In this document: positions 1-10,065 of the stretch, piece by piece
Layout of the letters: every line of letters starts with the position of its first letter
Numbering within the stretch: the stretch's first letter is position 1
From: Sva-07 sp963793335
Lineage (GTDB): Bacteria > Actinomycetota > Acidimicrobiia > Acidimicrobiales > Ilumatobacteraceae
Direction of reading: 5' to 3'
NCBI GenBank assembly: GCA_963793335.1
Contig: CAWBZS010000027.1
Coordinates: 69,568-133,567, forward strand
Length of the DNA: 64,000 bases
Notes under the pieces: generated by a model
Database searches by the model: none
Told to the model about the DNA's origin: nothing
Seen by the model: only the letters and a program-made list of their open reading frames with translations
Program-made: the position numbers and the translations under genes

Positions 1-60
1 CGCCGATGGTGAACAGCGCGGCAGCGAGCAACAGGTACGACGTGGTTCCGACGGCGGCGA

Positions 61-64
<4 letters not shown>
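1..64 (-). CDS. nuoK: NADH-quinone oxidoreductase subunit K, N-terminal fragment
   Basis: Only the first 21 codons lie in the window; the gene continues past the left edge. The ATG (62-64, read on the minus strand) overlaps the nuoJ stop as ATGA. The visible residues begin MIAAVGTTSYLLLAAALFTI, which matches the first membrane helix expected of NuoK, a small three-helix subunit of the proton-pumping membrane arm of complex I. Its position after nuoJ and the translational overlap support the call. nuoL, nuoM and nuoN would be expected further left and cannot be seen. Confidence 0.85.
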
Positions 65-650
<586 letters not shown>

Positions 651-654
<4 letters not shown>

Positions 655-1343
655 CGCTCGATTCTCCGCACCGTCTTGTCCCGCTCGGACGTGTCCCGTT
701 CGGCCTGAGCGGGCTCCGGGGTGCGGACGCCGTAGCCCAGCTCGCCGCTCCAGCCGACCTGGCCTTCGAAGGTGGCGTCACCCGACGGTGACGTGGCGCG
801 CATCCATCCGCTGGTGAGCAGATCGTCGCCGTCGCGCCAGTCTTCCCAGGCGAGCTGCTGGGGCTTTCCATCGTCGTCGACCAGCAGTTCGTCCTTGGTG
901 TACACCGCGTCCTGACGATTGGTGAACGAGAATTCGAACAGCTTCGTCTCGGTGATCGCCTCCGTCGGGCATGCCTCGACACACAGGTCGCAGTGAATGC
1001 ACCGGAGGTAGTTGATCTCGTAGATCCAGCCGAACCGCTCACCGGGCGAGGTCGGATTCTCGGGGTCGTTGTCGGCGCCGCGGACGTGGATGCAGTCGGC
1101 CGGACAGACGCCGGCGCACAGTTCGCAGCCGATGCACTTCTCCATGCCGTCCTCGTACCGGTTGAGCACGTGACGGCCGTGCAGGCGCTCGGGGCGTGCC
1201 AGCTTCTCGTCGTGTTGGACGTCGCGAGCGGACTCGCTGCGCTTCTTGGCGCGGCGGCCGCCGGAGTACTCGGTGGTGACGCGCTTGCCTCCGAACAGCC
1301 GATGCTGACGGATGGTGACGCCGAATCCTTCGAGGTATCCCAT
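651..1343 (-). CDS. nuoI: NADH-quinone oxidoreductase subunit I, 2x[4Fe-4S]
   Basis: This 230-residue protein carries two classical ferredoxin motifs, C70-x2-C-x2-C-x3-CP and C115-x2-C-x2-C-x3-CP. These are the ligands for clusters N6a and N6b, which pass electrons from NuoG towards NuoB at the quinone site. I chose ATG at 1341-1343, which overlaps the nuoH stop (TGATG). The frame is open upstream, but that sequence is basic and lies inside nuoH. The C-terminal extension after residue 140 is acidic and longer than in E. coli NuoI, as is common in actinobacteria. Confidence 0.95.
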
Positions 1344-2617
1344 CAGACGGAGGCCCCCTTCTGAGTGTCTCGAGTGTTGGTGCCGCGAACCGGCGCTTCT
1401 GGCGACGGCGTCGGGTTGGCGTCGTTCGCAGCGACGCGATTGCGGGCGCTGACCTTGAGTGCGGCACCGAACAGCAGTGCTGCGACTACGGCGATCGCGA
1501 ACGAAATCAGCACCACGCGGACGCTGTCGACGGCGTCGCCGTCGGGTGAGAACTCGCGCAGTGCGGCGAGCAGCAGGAACCAGCCGAGCGCGATCGGAAT
1601 CAGCACCTTCCAGCCAAGATCCATCAATTGGTCGTAGCGCAACCGCGGCAGCGTGGCACGCAGCCACACGTACAGGTACAGGAAACCCATCAGCTTGACG
1701 AAGAACCAGAGGGTGCCCTCGATCCCGCCGGGAATCAGCGGAATGTCGAACAGAGCCTGCGGGCCGCCGAAGAACAGGGTGACCATCACCGCGCTCATCG
1801 TCACCACGCCCATGAACTCGGCGAGGAAGAAGAGTGCGAACCGAATGCCGGAGTACTCGGTGTTGAAGCCGCCGACGAGTTCCTGTTCCGCCTCGACGAG
1901 GTCGAACGGCGGTCGGTTGAGTTCGGCGGTGGTGGCGATCAGGAAGATGATGAATGGCACGATGCCGGTGCTCACCACGTTCCAGTCGAGGAAGCTGTTC
2001 TGCCCCGCCACGATGCCGGCGGTGGAGAGCGTGCCCGACGAGATCAGCACTGCGGCGAGGCTGAGCCCGAGCGCCGCTTCGTACGAGATCATCTGCGCGG
2101 TCGCGCGCACCGATCCGAGCAGCGGGTACTTCGATCCACTCGACCAGCCGGCGAGCATGATGCCGTAGACCGCGATCGATGACAGTGCGAGCACGAGCAG
2201 GATGCCGATCGGTGGATCAGCGAGTTGCGCCCGGGTGGTCTCACCGAAGATCTCGATCGTGCCGTCGTTGCCGTCGGAGAAGTCGCCGCCGAGCGGGATC
2301 ACGGACCAGATCAGGAAGCCGGGAACGAACGACAGGAACGGGGCCAGCCGGAACACGATGCGGTCGGCGCGCGTCGGCAGCAGATCTTCCTTGAAGAACG
2401 CCTTGATGCCGTCGGCCAGGCTCTGCAGGATGCCGAACGGGCCAGCCTTGTTCGGGCCGACACGGTTGTGCATGCCGGACACGACCTTGCGTTCGTACCA
2501 GATCATCAACATCGTCGAGACGAGGCCGAGGACGAAGATCACTGCCACCTTGATGATGACGATGATCAGCGGGGTCCACAGCAGGCCGCCGTCGAGCAAT
2601 GGGTCGAGCGCGAACAT
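1343..2617 (-). CDS. nuoH: NADH-quinone oxidoreductase subunit H
   Basis: This 424-residue polytopic membrane protein is the subunit that joins the hydrophilic and membrane arms of complex I and lines the quinone chamber. Recognisable family segments are WYERKVVSGMHNRVGPNKAG near residue 40 and the loop with EAEQELVGGFNTEYSGIRF. About eight or nine helices are visible. The C-terminal 35 residues are polar and low in complexity. The start ATG at 2615-2617 touches the end of nuoG, so the two are translationally coupled. Confidence 0.95.
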   Translation of the reverse strand: MFALDPLLDGGLLWTPLIIVIIKVAVIFVLGLVSTMLMIWYERKVVSGMHNRVGPNKAGPFGILQSLADGIKAFFKEDLLPTRADRIVFRLAPFLSFVPGFLIWSVIPLGGDFSDGNDGTIEIFGETTRAQLADPPIGILLVLALSSIAVYGIMLAGWSSGSKYPLLGSVRATAQMISYEAALGLSLAAVLISSGTLSTAGIVAGQNSFLDWNVVSTGIVPFIIFLIATTAELNRPPFDLVEAEQELVGGFNTEYSGIRFALFFLAEFMGVVTMSAVMVTLFFGGPQALFDIPLIPGGIEGTLWFFVKLMGFLYLYVWLRATLPRLRYDQLMDLGWKVLIPIALGWFLLLAALREFSPDGDAVDSVRVVLISFAIAVVAALLFGAALKVSARNRVAANDANPTPSPEAPVRGTNTRDTQKGASV

Positions 2618-5086
2618 CAGATGCGTTCGATTCTGACGTCGGTGGTCGGCATCGCAGCGTCGATCACGTCCTCGATCGTGCCGCTGCCTTGATTGAACGG
2701 CGACCAGACCACGCCACGAGGCACCTTGGCGTTGGCGGTGATCGCCAGCACGCTCGCAGCTTTGGCACTGATGATCTTGACATCGTCGCCGTCGGCGACG
2801 CCGAGGTTGTCGAGGTCGAGCGGGTGGACGTGCAGCGCCGACCCCGGTGCGAGGTTCACCAGCGACCGCGACATCTGTGTGCCCACTGCCCTGTCGTACA
2901 ACTTGCGATTCACCACCAACCGATAGTCATAGCTGTTTCGACTCGGCGCGGCGAAAGACGTCTCGGGCAGGGTCGTCGATTCCGGGTGTCGTGAGTACCC
3001 CGTTCGGCTGGTCGCGCAGGGCCTCCACGGTGACCCCGGCGAACCCGGCCACACTCGACGCAACGAGCGCGGTGACGTCGTCGACGGTCGACACGCCGCG
3101 TAGCGGGTGGTCGCTCCCGAACGAGCGGTCGCCGATCATCAGGCCGAGTTCGACGGCGATCATCCAGTCGGGTCGGCTCGTGCCGTGGGCGGTGATCTGT
3201 TGACCCAGCGTGCTGACCCGACCCTCGAGGTTCGTCGTGGTGCCGGCCTTCTCGCCGTAGGCCGCGGCAGCGAGGACCACGTCGGCATGCTGGGTGGACT
3301 CGCTGGGGAAGGTGTCGATCGACAACACCCGACGCGCCCCGGCGATCGCGCGGCGAGCCAGGTCGGCGTCGGGGCAGTCGCTGAGCGGATCGGCGCCGAG
3401 CAGCACCAGGAGTTCGAGCTTGCCGTCGGCAGCGGCGCGCAGCGTCGCGAGACCGTCGTGTTCGGCGTCGGGCGGGGCGAGGCCGACGCTGAGTGCTCCG
3501 ACCACATTGCCGCGGCGCAGCGCCGGGAGCACCTTGGCATCGGGGCAGCCGTCGAGCACGGTGGCCAGCGCCGCAATCGTGGCGTCGGCCGATTCGGCGA
3601 GGTTGGGACGACCTGCGACCACGACCACATCGCCGCTGGCGAGTTGCTCGGCGATCGCTGCGTCGGCGAGTGCCGAGGCCACCGCAGCCTGCTGGGCTCC
3701 CGGCTCGTGGCGCAGCGACATCCATGCGTACGGCGACAGGCCGGTCTCGGTGGTGGCGAACTCGATGATCTTCGTCTGGCGCTTCTCCGCGGCGTCGCGG
3801 AGGCGCAGATACAGCACCGGCAGCTCTTCTTTGAGGTCGGGCCCGAGCAACACGACGGTGGCCGCTTCGGCCAGGTCGTCGATGGTGGCCCGTTCGAGGC
3901 CGAGAATCTCTGCCGGCAGGCCGTCGCCGACCTGTGCATCGCGATGGGTGATGCCGATGGCGTCGGCGAGTTGCGCCCAGGCGAACGCATCCTCGTTGGA
4001 GCCTCGTGCGCCGCCGAGCAGCCCGATGCTGTCGGGACCGCCGGCCTGCAGCGCGTTGGTGACCAGCTCGGCTGCGGCACGCAGCGCTGCGCTCCATCCA
4101 GCCGAGACGAGCCCGTTGTCGGTCTTCACCAACGGTCCCTCCAGACGGTGGTCGGAGTTGACAGCTTCGAAGTTGAACCGACCGCGGTCGCACAGCCATC
4201 CCCAGTTGACCGGGTCGGAGTCGACGCCCTGGTAGCGCAACAACTCGTCGCGGCTCGATTGGATCACGGTGCGACAGCCGACCGAACACGTCGTGCAGGT
4301 CGACTCGCGTTGCGCGAGGTCCCACGGACGGGCCTTGAATCGGTAGGGCTTCGCGGTGAGCGCTCCGACCGGACAGATCTGCACGGTGTTGCCCGAGAAG
4401 TACGACACGAAGGGCTCGTCAGGGAACGTCATCACCTGGGTGTCGTTGCCACGGCTGATGAAGTGAATCAGTTTGTCGCCGGCCACCTCGTCGGCGAACC
4501 TGGTGCAGCGATCGCACAGGATGCATCGTTCGCGATCGAGGTAGACGAGGTCGCTGATCGGGATCGGCTTTTCGTAGTGGCGTTTCTGTTCGACGTAGCG
4601 CGACTCACCCGGGCCATGGCTGAACGCCTGGTCCTGCAGCGGGCACTCACCGCCCTTGTCGCACACCGGACAGTCGAGCGGGTGGTTGGCGAGCAGCAAC
4701 TCGAGCATGCCCTCCTGTGCCCGCTTCACCTGGGGCGTGTCGGTTCGCACGACTTGCCCGTCGGCGACAGGCGTCATGCAGGACACGACCATCATCGGGC
4801 CGCGTGGGCCTTCGACTTCGACCATGCACTGCCGGCACATGCCCACCGGCGACATCCGCGGGTGGTAGCAGAAGTGGGGCACGTACTCGTCGGCCTGCAG
4901 GGCCGCCGCGATGACCATGTCGCCCTTGCGCGCCGGGACGTCGCGTCCGTTGATCGACAGCGTCACTGCGTTGGGATCGGGCTCGGGTTCGGGATCGGAG
5001 TCGGCGATGTCGTCGTGGGCCTCGTCGACTTCGTCGACGACCTCCTCGGTGACGACGTCGGCGTCAGGGGTTGGTGTGTCGCTCAT
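2617..5086 (-). CDS. nuoG: NADH-quinone oxidoreductase subunit G, frameshifted in this sequence
   Basis: The long iron-sulfur subunit of complex I is read from ATG 5086, which overlaps the nuoF stop (ATGA). The N-terminal part has the [2Fe-2S] motif CYHPRM...GMCRQC, a His/Cys cluster (HPLDCPVC...GEC), the [4Fe-4S] motif CILCDRC...CPVG, and the N7-type set CTTCSVGC...WLCDRGRF in the molybdopterin-like domain. That frame stops at 2927-2929 after 719 codons. The last ~105 residues (from YDYRLVVNRKLYD to the stop at 2617) continue in another frame. Removing one base from the TTT run at 2936-2938 (AAA on the coding strand) joins both parts into an uninterrupted 822-residue protein reading RRAESNSYDYRL. 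I favour a sequence error or a very recent mutation over a real gene split. Confidence 0.9.
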
Positions 5087-6537
5087 TCGCCGACCCCTGC
5101 CATCACGGGAATGTGCCGCCGTTCGGCGCGCTTGGTGACCAACGCTGCGAATTCCTCGGGAAACAGCGTGAGCGCCGAGTGGATCGGCACGTAGGCAGAC
5201 GGCCCCACGAAACAGATCGTGGTCATCTTGTACGGGAACGGCACCGCATCGAGGCCGAGACGCTCGCTGGAGGCGTGCGGCATGTCGCCCGGACAGATCG
5301 ACTCGCCCACCTGCATGATCGTCTCGAGGTCGGCATCGGTGCCGTTGCCGTCGACGATGCGTTGCACCAGACGGTAGAGCCAGGTTCCGCCCTCCCGGCA
5401 TGGCACACATTTGCCGCACGACTCGTGGGCATAGAAGCGCACGAGCGTGAGGGCAGCGGCGGGGATGTCGGTGGTGGAATCCATCACCATCACGGCGCCC
5501 GAACCGAGCATCGAGCCGGCGGCGCCTGCTTGTGGGCCCTCGAACGGGATGTCGAGTTGGTCGGGCAGGAACCACGGCGCTGAGCCGCCCCCGGGCACGA
5601 ACGCCTTGAGGTCATTGCCATCGCGAATACCCTGCGCGAACTCGTCGCCGTAGAGCAGGTCGCGGAACGTGGTGACCCCGTTGACGATCTCGTACACGCC
5701 GGGCCGCCTGACGTGGCCGGACACCGCGATCATGCGAGTTCCGGGCGACGACGACGTCCCGATCGCGGTGTACGCGGCCGAGCCCTCCTTGGCGATGAAG
5801 GGCAGATTGGCCAGCGTCTCGACGTTGTTGACGATCGTGGGCTGACCGTAGAGGCCGACGGCGGCTGGAAAGTACGGCGGCTTGAGGCGCGGCATGCCAC
5901 GTTCGCCTTCGAGCGACTCGATCAGCGCGGTCTCCTCGCCGACCACGTATGCGCCTGCGCCGTAGTGCAGCACGATGTCGATGCTGAAGTCGGTGCCGAG
6001 GATGTTGGTGCCGATGTACCCAGCGGCATAGGCCTCGTTGAGTGCCGTCGCCACGCGCTCGTGGGCGAGGGGCATCTCCCCACGGATGTAGAGGAAGCAC
6101 TGCGAGAGCCCCGCGGCGTACGAGGCGATGAGGCACCCCTCGATCAGCTGGTGCGGATCGCACTCCATCAGGAGCCGATCCTTGTAGGTGCCCGGTTCGG
6201 ACTCGTCGCCGTTGACCACGAGATAGCGCGGCCACACGCCCTGGGGAGTGAAGCCCCACTTGACGCCGGCCGGGAACCCGGCGCCGCCCCGTCCGAGCAA
6301 CGTGGAGCTCTTGACCTCGTCGGCCATCTCGGCAGGGGTCTTGGCGAGCGCGGCGCGCAGGCCCTCGTACCCGCCGGTGGCGAGATACCGATCGATGGTG
6401 TGGCTGTCTTCGTACTGGAATCGCGACGTCACGACCGCCGGGCGGTCCCCGGGGTAGAAGCCGGGGGCCCATGGGTACGGACTGACCACACGATCAGTGG
6501 ATTCTCCGGTGGCGCCGTTCGGGTTGACAGTGCTCAT
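5083..6537 (-). CDS. nuoF: NADH-quinone oxidoreductase subunit F (NADH-binding)
   Basis: This 484-residue flavoprotein holds FMN, the NADH site and cluster N3. The glycine-rich GRGGAGFPAGVKWGF motif near residue 85 and the GDESEPGTYKDR segment are the NADH/FMN signatures. SCGKCVPCREG plus a later TICFVG cysteine supply the four N3 ligands. Between them is an insertion (CPGDMPHASSERLGLDAVPFPYKM region) longer than in E. coli NuoF; I recall it as typical of this bacterial group but cannot check. The start ATG 6535-6537 lies 13 nt after the nuoE stop. Confidence 0.95.
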   Translation of the reverse strand: MSTVNPNGATGESTDRVVSPYPWAPGFYPGDRPAVVTSRFQYEDSHTIDRYLATGGYEGLRAALAKTPAEMADEVKSSTLLGRGGAGFPAGVKWGFTPQGVWPRYLVVNGDESEPGTYKDRLLMECDPHQLIEGCLIASYAAGLSQCFLYIRGEMPLAHERVATALNEAYAAGYIGTNILGTDFSIDIVLHYGAGAYVVGEETALIESLEGERGMPRLKPPYFPAAVGLYGQPTIVNNVETLANLPFIAKEGSAAYTAIGTSSSPGTRMIAVSGHVRRPGVYEIVNGVTTFRDLLYGDEFAQGIRDGNDLKAFVPGGGSAPWFLPDQLDIPFEGPQAGAAGSMLGSGAVMVMDSTTDIPAAALTLVRFYAHESCGKCVPCREGGTWLYRLVQRIVDGNGTDADLETIMQVGESICPGDMPHASSERLGLDAVPFPYKMTTICFVGPSAYVPIHSALTLFPEEFAALVTKRAERRHIPVMAGVGE

Positions 6538-6550
6538 GCGGGACTCACGT

Positions 6551-7163
6551 TCATGCTGGGCTCACCGGGATCCATGCTGGGCCGTCGGAGACGTCGTCGG
6601 GATGGCGTGCACCGACCGCTCGATCTGCTGGAATCTGCTGGCGATTGCGACCGAGGGTGCCGTGCGGTGGCACCTCGGCGTCGAGCTTGCCGGAACGAAG
6701 GTCGTCGACCAGTTCGTCGAAGGCCTCCGGTGTGACCCGGTAGCGGTGACGGTAGTTGACCTGCAACGTCGGCGCCTCGGTGCAGGCCGCCTGACACTCG
6801 GCGTGCTGCAAGGTGATCAGCCCGTCGCTGGTGGTCGATCCGGCACGGATACCGAGCGTGTGCTCGGCATGGTGCATCAGATCGCTCACCGCCCATCAGG
6901 GCGCACGACAGCGTGCCGCACACGTTGATCAGGTACTTGCCGGTCGGCTCGAAGCGGAACATCTCGTAGAACGAGGCGGTGCCGTACACCTCGGCCGGCG
7001 TGACGTCGAGCAGTTCGGCCACATGGCGCATGGCTTCCTCGGTCACGTAGCCGTTCTGCTGCTGGCTCAGGTGGACGAGCGGAATCAGCGCCGACTTCTT
7101 CTTCGGGTAGCGGGCAACGATCTCCTTGGCCACCACCACGTTGTGGTCACTGAGGCGGCTCAC
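6551..7163 (-). CDS. nuoE: NADH-quinone oxidoreductase subunit E, frameshifted in this sequence
   Basis: This is the thioredoxin-like [2Fe-2S] (N1a) subunit of the NADH-oxidising module. The first frame gives the usual N-terminal helices and VCGTLSCALM with the first two ligand cysteines, then runs into arginine-rich nonsense. The second frame, from about 6890, gives DLMHHAEHTLGI and QHAECQAACTEAPTLQVN with the other two cysteines. Deleting one base from the CCC run at 6892-6894 yields a continuous 203-residue NuoE reading CALMAVSDLMHHAE, with normal spacing between cysteine pairs. The ATG at 7161-7163 overlaps the nuoD stop. It is functional only if the extra base is an artefact. Confidence 0.9.
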
Positions 7164-8527
7164 CGGTCAACTCCTCCAAGCACCGGGTCGACGCTACTGA
7201 TCACAGCGACCGCATCCGCAACCAATCCACCACGCATCATGTGCGGGAGACACTGGATGTTGACAAAACTCGGCTCGCGCATGTGCAGTCGGTACGGGTT
7301 CGACGAACCGTCGCTGACGATGTAGCAGCCGATTTCGCCCCGAGGACCTTCGAGACCGACATACGCCTCGCCCTCGGGCACCTTGAATCCTTCGGTGAAG
7401 ATCTTGAAGTGATGGATCAGTGCTTCCATCGATTCGTCGATGCGCGCTCGCGGCGGCGGGGTGACCTTCTTGTCCTGGATGCGGTAGTCGCCGCTCGGCA
7501 TCGCCTCGAGAATCTGGCGAACGATCTTCATCGATTCGCGAATCTCGGCGAGGCGGATCGCGTAGCGGTCGAATGCGTCTCCGTACGACCCCACGACCAC
7601 GTCGAAGTCCATCTGGTCGTAGTGCATGTAGGGCTGATCGCGCCGGAGGTCCCATTCGACACCGGTCGAGCGCAGGATCGGACCCGTCGCACCCAGGGCG
7701 ACGGCCTCCTGCGGGGTGATCACGCCGACGCCCTGCAGACGTTCACGCCAGATCGGCTGGCCGGTCATCAGCGTGTCGTACTCGTCGAGGCGAGGGGGCA
7801 GCATGTCGAGGATCTCGAGCACGCCGTCGCGCCAGCCGGCGGGCAGGTCGGCAGCAACGCCACCTGGGCGGATGTAGTTGTGGTTCATCCGCAGGCCGGT
7901 GACCTCTTGGAAGAACCGCAACACCTCCTCGCGTTCGCGCCAGCCGTAGATCATCATCGACACTGCGCCAAGGTCCATGCCGTTGGTGGCCATGAACAAC
8001 AGATGGCTGGCCATCCGACTCATCTCGGCCATCAACATCCGAATCCACACCGCCCGCTCGGGGATGTCCTCGTCGATGCCGAGCAGCTTCTCGGTGGCCA
8101 TCGCGAAGGCGAGCTCGTTGGCGATCGGGCTCAGGTAGTCCATCCGCGTGACGTTGGTGCCGCCCTGGGTGTAGGTGAGCTGCTCGCCGGTCTTCTCCAT
8201 GCCGGTGTGCAGGTAGCCGATGATGGGCTTGCACCGCAGCACGGTCTCACCCTGCAACTCCAGCATGAGCCGCAACACGCCGTGCGTCGACGGGTGCTGT
8301 GGACCCATGTTGATGATCATCGTCTGATCGTCGTCGGGGTCGTCGGGCAGGTCGCCGAGCATCGCGGCGTCGGCTTCGGACATCCGAAGCACGGCTCCGA
8401 CTTCGCGCATCAGCTCCTTGGCGGTGAGTTCGCTTCGCGGCTGGAGCTGCTGTTCGCCCTCGTCGGTTCCGGCGACCGATCGTTGGTAGAAGTCGGTGCC
8501 GGGTTCGGGAATCGTGGTCTCGGACAT
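7160..8527 (-). CDS. nuoD: NADH-quinone oxidoreductase subunit D (49-kDa)
   Basis: This 455-residue protein is homologous to the large subunit of NiFe hydrogenases and forms most of the quinone-binding pocket with NuoB. Diagnostic segments are INMGPQHPSTHGVLRL, GYLHTGMEKTGE, RMDYLSP and the C-terminal PRGEIGCYIVSDG...FVNIQCLPHMMRGG. The ~65 residues before the conserved core are polar and variable. It starts at ATG 8525-8527, overlapping the nuoC stop by one base, and ends overlapping nuoE by 4 nt. Confidence 0.96.
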   Translation of the reverse strand: MSETTIPEPGTDFYQRSVAGTDEGEQQLQPRSELTAKELMREVGAVLRMSEADAAMLGDLPDDPDDDQTMIINMGPQHPSTHGVLRLMLELQGETVLRCKPIIGYLHTGMEKTGEQLTYTQGGTNVTRMDYLSPIANELAFAMATEKLLGIDEDIPERAVWIRMLMAEMSRMASHLLFMATNGMDLGAVSMMIYGWREREEVLRFFQEVTGLRMNHNYIRPGGVAADLPAGWRDGVLEILDMLPPRLDEYDTLMTGQPIWRERLQGVGVITPQEAVALGATGPILRSTGVEWDLRRDQPYMHYDQMDFDVVVGSYGDAFDRYAIRLAEIRESMKIVRQILEAMPSGDYRIQDKKVTPPPRARIDESMEALIHHFKIFTEGFKVPEGEAYVGLEGPRGEIGCYIVSDGSSNPYRLHMREPSFVNIQCLPHMMRGGLVADAVAVISSVDPVLGGVDR

Positions 8528-8973
8528 CAGGCGTTCGCCCCCTTGAACTGCACCGGGATCCGACCGATCTCGTAGTCCTTGCGCAGCGGATGACCCACCC
8601 AGTCCTCGGGCATCAGGATGCGGGTGAGATCGGGATGGTCGTCGAATTCGACGCCGAACATGTCGAACACTTCCCGCTCCATCGCTTCGGAGCCGGGATG
8701 CACGTCGAACAGTGTCGGCAGCGTGGGCTCGTCGACAGGGACCTGCACCCGCAGGCGCAGCCGTCGGCGATTGGTCATGTCGAGCAGGTTGACCACCACC
8801 TCGAATCGTTCGGCAACGATGTCACCGGCCTCGGCCGGCAACGATCGACCCGGGCGCTCGAGGTAGTCGACGCAGGTGAGGTCGATGCACATCGTGTAGC
8901 CCTCGTCGGCCAACGCCTTCACCGTGTCGAGGTATGCCTCGCGAGCGACGAAGCGGATGTCGTCCGCGCTCAC
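8527..8973 (-). CDS. nuoC: NADH-quinone oxidoreductase subunit C (30-kDa)
   Basis: This 148-residue subunit has the NuoC signature EREVFDMFGVEFDDHPDLTRILMPEDWVGHPLRKDYE at its C-terminal half. The start is taken as GTG 8971-8973, which overlaps the nuoB stop (GTGA). The frame stays open far upstream, but that part is a shadow of nuoB. The protein is shorter than many NuoC proteins (about 180-230 residues), with the N-terminal alpha/beta domain reduced. It scaffolds NuoD and NuoB in the peripheral arm. Confidence 0.93.
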   Translation of the reverse strand: MSADDIRFVAREAYLDTVKALADEGYTMCIDLTCVDYLERPGRSLPAEAGDIVAERFEVVVNLLDMTNRRRLRLRVQVPVDEPTLPTLFDVHPGSEAMEREVFDMFGVEFDDHPDLTRILMPEDWVGHPLRKDYEIGRIPVQFKGANA

Positions 8974-9560
8974 TGTTTGGCCCCGAGCAGCACCGGCGTT
9001 GCTGCCGCGCCGGGTTCGATGTACTCGACGTGCACGTTCGCACCGCCGCCCATCGCCTCGCGTCGCTTCATGATCTGGTTGGTCTCGATCAGCCCGTGCA
9101 GGGTCTCGATGGCGTGGATCAGCGTCTCCGGGGTCGGCGGGCAGCCGGGGGCGTACACGTCGATCGGCACGATCTGATCGACGCCCTGCACGATGGCGTA
9201 GTTGTTGAACATGCCGCCCGACGAGGCGCACACTCCCATCGAGATCACCCACTTGGGCTCCATCATCTGGTCGTACACCTGACGCAGCACCGGCGCCATC
9301 TTCTGACTCACCCTGCCGGCGACGATCATGATGTCGGCCTGGCGAGGCGACGCACGGAAGACCTCCATGCCGAATCGGGAGATGTCGTAGTGCGCTCCCC
9401 CGGTCGCCATCATCTCGATCGCGCAGCAGGCCAACCCGAACGAGGCCGGCCACGACGAACGCGAGCGCGACCAGTTGACGAGGTCTTCGAGCTTTCCGGT
9501 GATGACATTGTGCGACAGCCCGCCGAGACCGTCGTCGAGCACATCGTTGACGATGCCCAT
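8970..9560 (-). CDS. nuoB: NADH-quinone oxidoreductase subunit B (cluster N2)
   Basis: This 196-residue protein holds the terminal [4Fe-4S] cluster N2. The tandem cysteines C45-C46 in FGLACCAIEMM, the cysteine in GVCASSGGMFNNYA and the one in YAPGCPPTPE are all present. ATG at 9558-9560 begins MGIVNDVLDDGLGG. About 23 nt separate it from nuoA and it overlaps nuoC by 4 nt. No irregularities are seen. Confidence 0.97.
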   Translation of the reverse strand: MGIVNDVLDDGLGGLSHNVITGKLEDLVNWSRSRSSWPASFGLACCAIEMMATGGAHYDISRFGMEVFRASPRQADIMIVAGRVSQKMAPVLRQVYDQMMEPKWVISMGVCASSGGMFNNYAIVQGVDQIVPIDVYAPGCPPTPETLIHAIETLHGLIETNQIMKRREAMGGGANVHVEYIEPGAAATPVLLGAKQ

Positions 9561-9583
9561 GGTGATGACTCCTTTGCGTCTCG

Positions 9584-10063
9584 TTACGCAGCGACGCCGT
9601 CGCCACTCGGCAGACGACCCTCGGTGCCAACGCGGCGCACCGTGGACGTAGCCGTGCGTTCGGGTGACACCATCGCAGCATCGGCGGCGAGGCTGCGGTA
9701 ACGGTGGATCGGACCCCAGTCGAGGCCGCCGCGGGCGACCTCGTAGACGAAGGTGGCGAAGAAGACGAGCGAGAAGGCGAAGATCGCCCAGAATCCGTAG
9801 GCGCCCAGCGTCGAATGCGACACCGCGTACGGGTAGATGAAGATGATCTCGATGTCGAACATGATGAACAGCATCGCGACGATGTAGAAGTTCACCGGGA
9901 AACGCTCAGGCGGTTCCCGGCTGGGAACGATGCCACATTCGTATGGTGCCTCTTTCGCGATCGACGGCCGACGAGGGGCCAACAGGCGCGACGCCGCGAA
10001 GCTCAGCACGCCGAACACCACGGCGAGGGCGAACAACACGACGATGGGGAGGTACTGCCCCAT
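9584..10063 (-). CDS. nuoA: NADH-quinone oxidoreductase subunit A
   Basis: This 159-residue protein has three membrane helices and the NuoA signature YECGIVPS followed by FPVNFYIVAMLFIMFDIEIIF, the segment near the quinone tunnel. Residues 115-159 form a polar tail that is longer than in most NuoA proteins. It is the first nuo gene. Only 2 nt separate its start from the stop of the upstream membrane protein (10066), so the bc-type genes and nuo genes probably share a transcript. Confidence 0.95.
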   Translation of the reverse strand: MGQYLPIVVLFALAVVFGVLSFAASRLLAPRRPSIAKEAPYECGIVPSREPPERFPVNFYIVAMLFIMFDIEIIFIYPYAVSHSTLGAYGFWAIFAFSLVFFATFVYEVARGGLDWGPIHRYRSLAADAAMVSPERTATSTVRRVGTEGRLPSGDGVAA

Positions 10064-10065
10064 GG

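Noticed and set aside
2920..2945. TGA in nuoG as a selenocysteine codon
   Set aside because: selA and selB are present, but reading through the TGA keeps the wrong frame, and no cysteine is expected there. A one-base correction explains it better.
3107..5194. A 695-codon open frame on the plus strand opposite nuoG
   Set aside because: It is antisense to conserved NuoG residues, rich in Arg/Val/Gly/Asp with no domain, and arises from GC-rich third-position bias. Many similar long antisense frames exist in the window and were left out.
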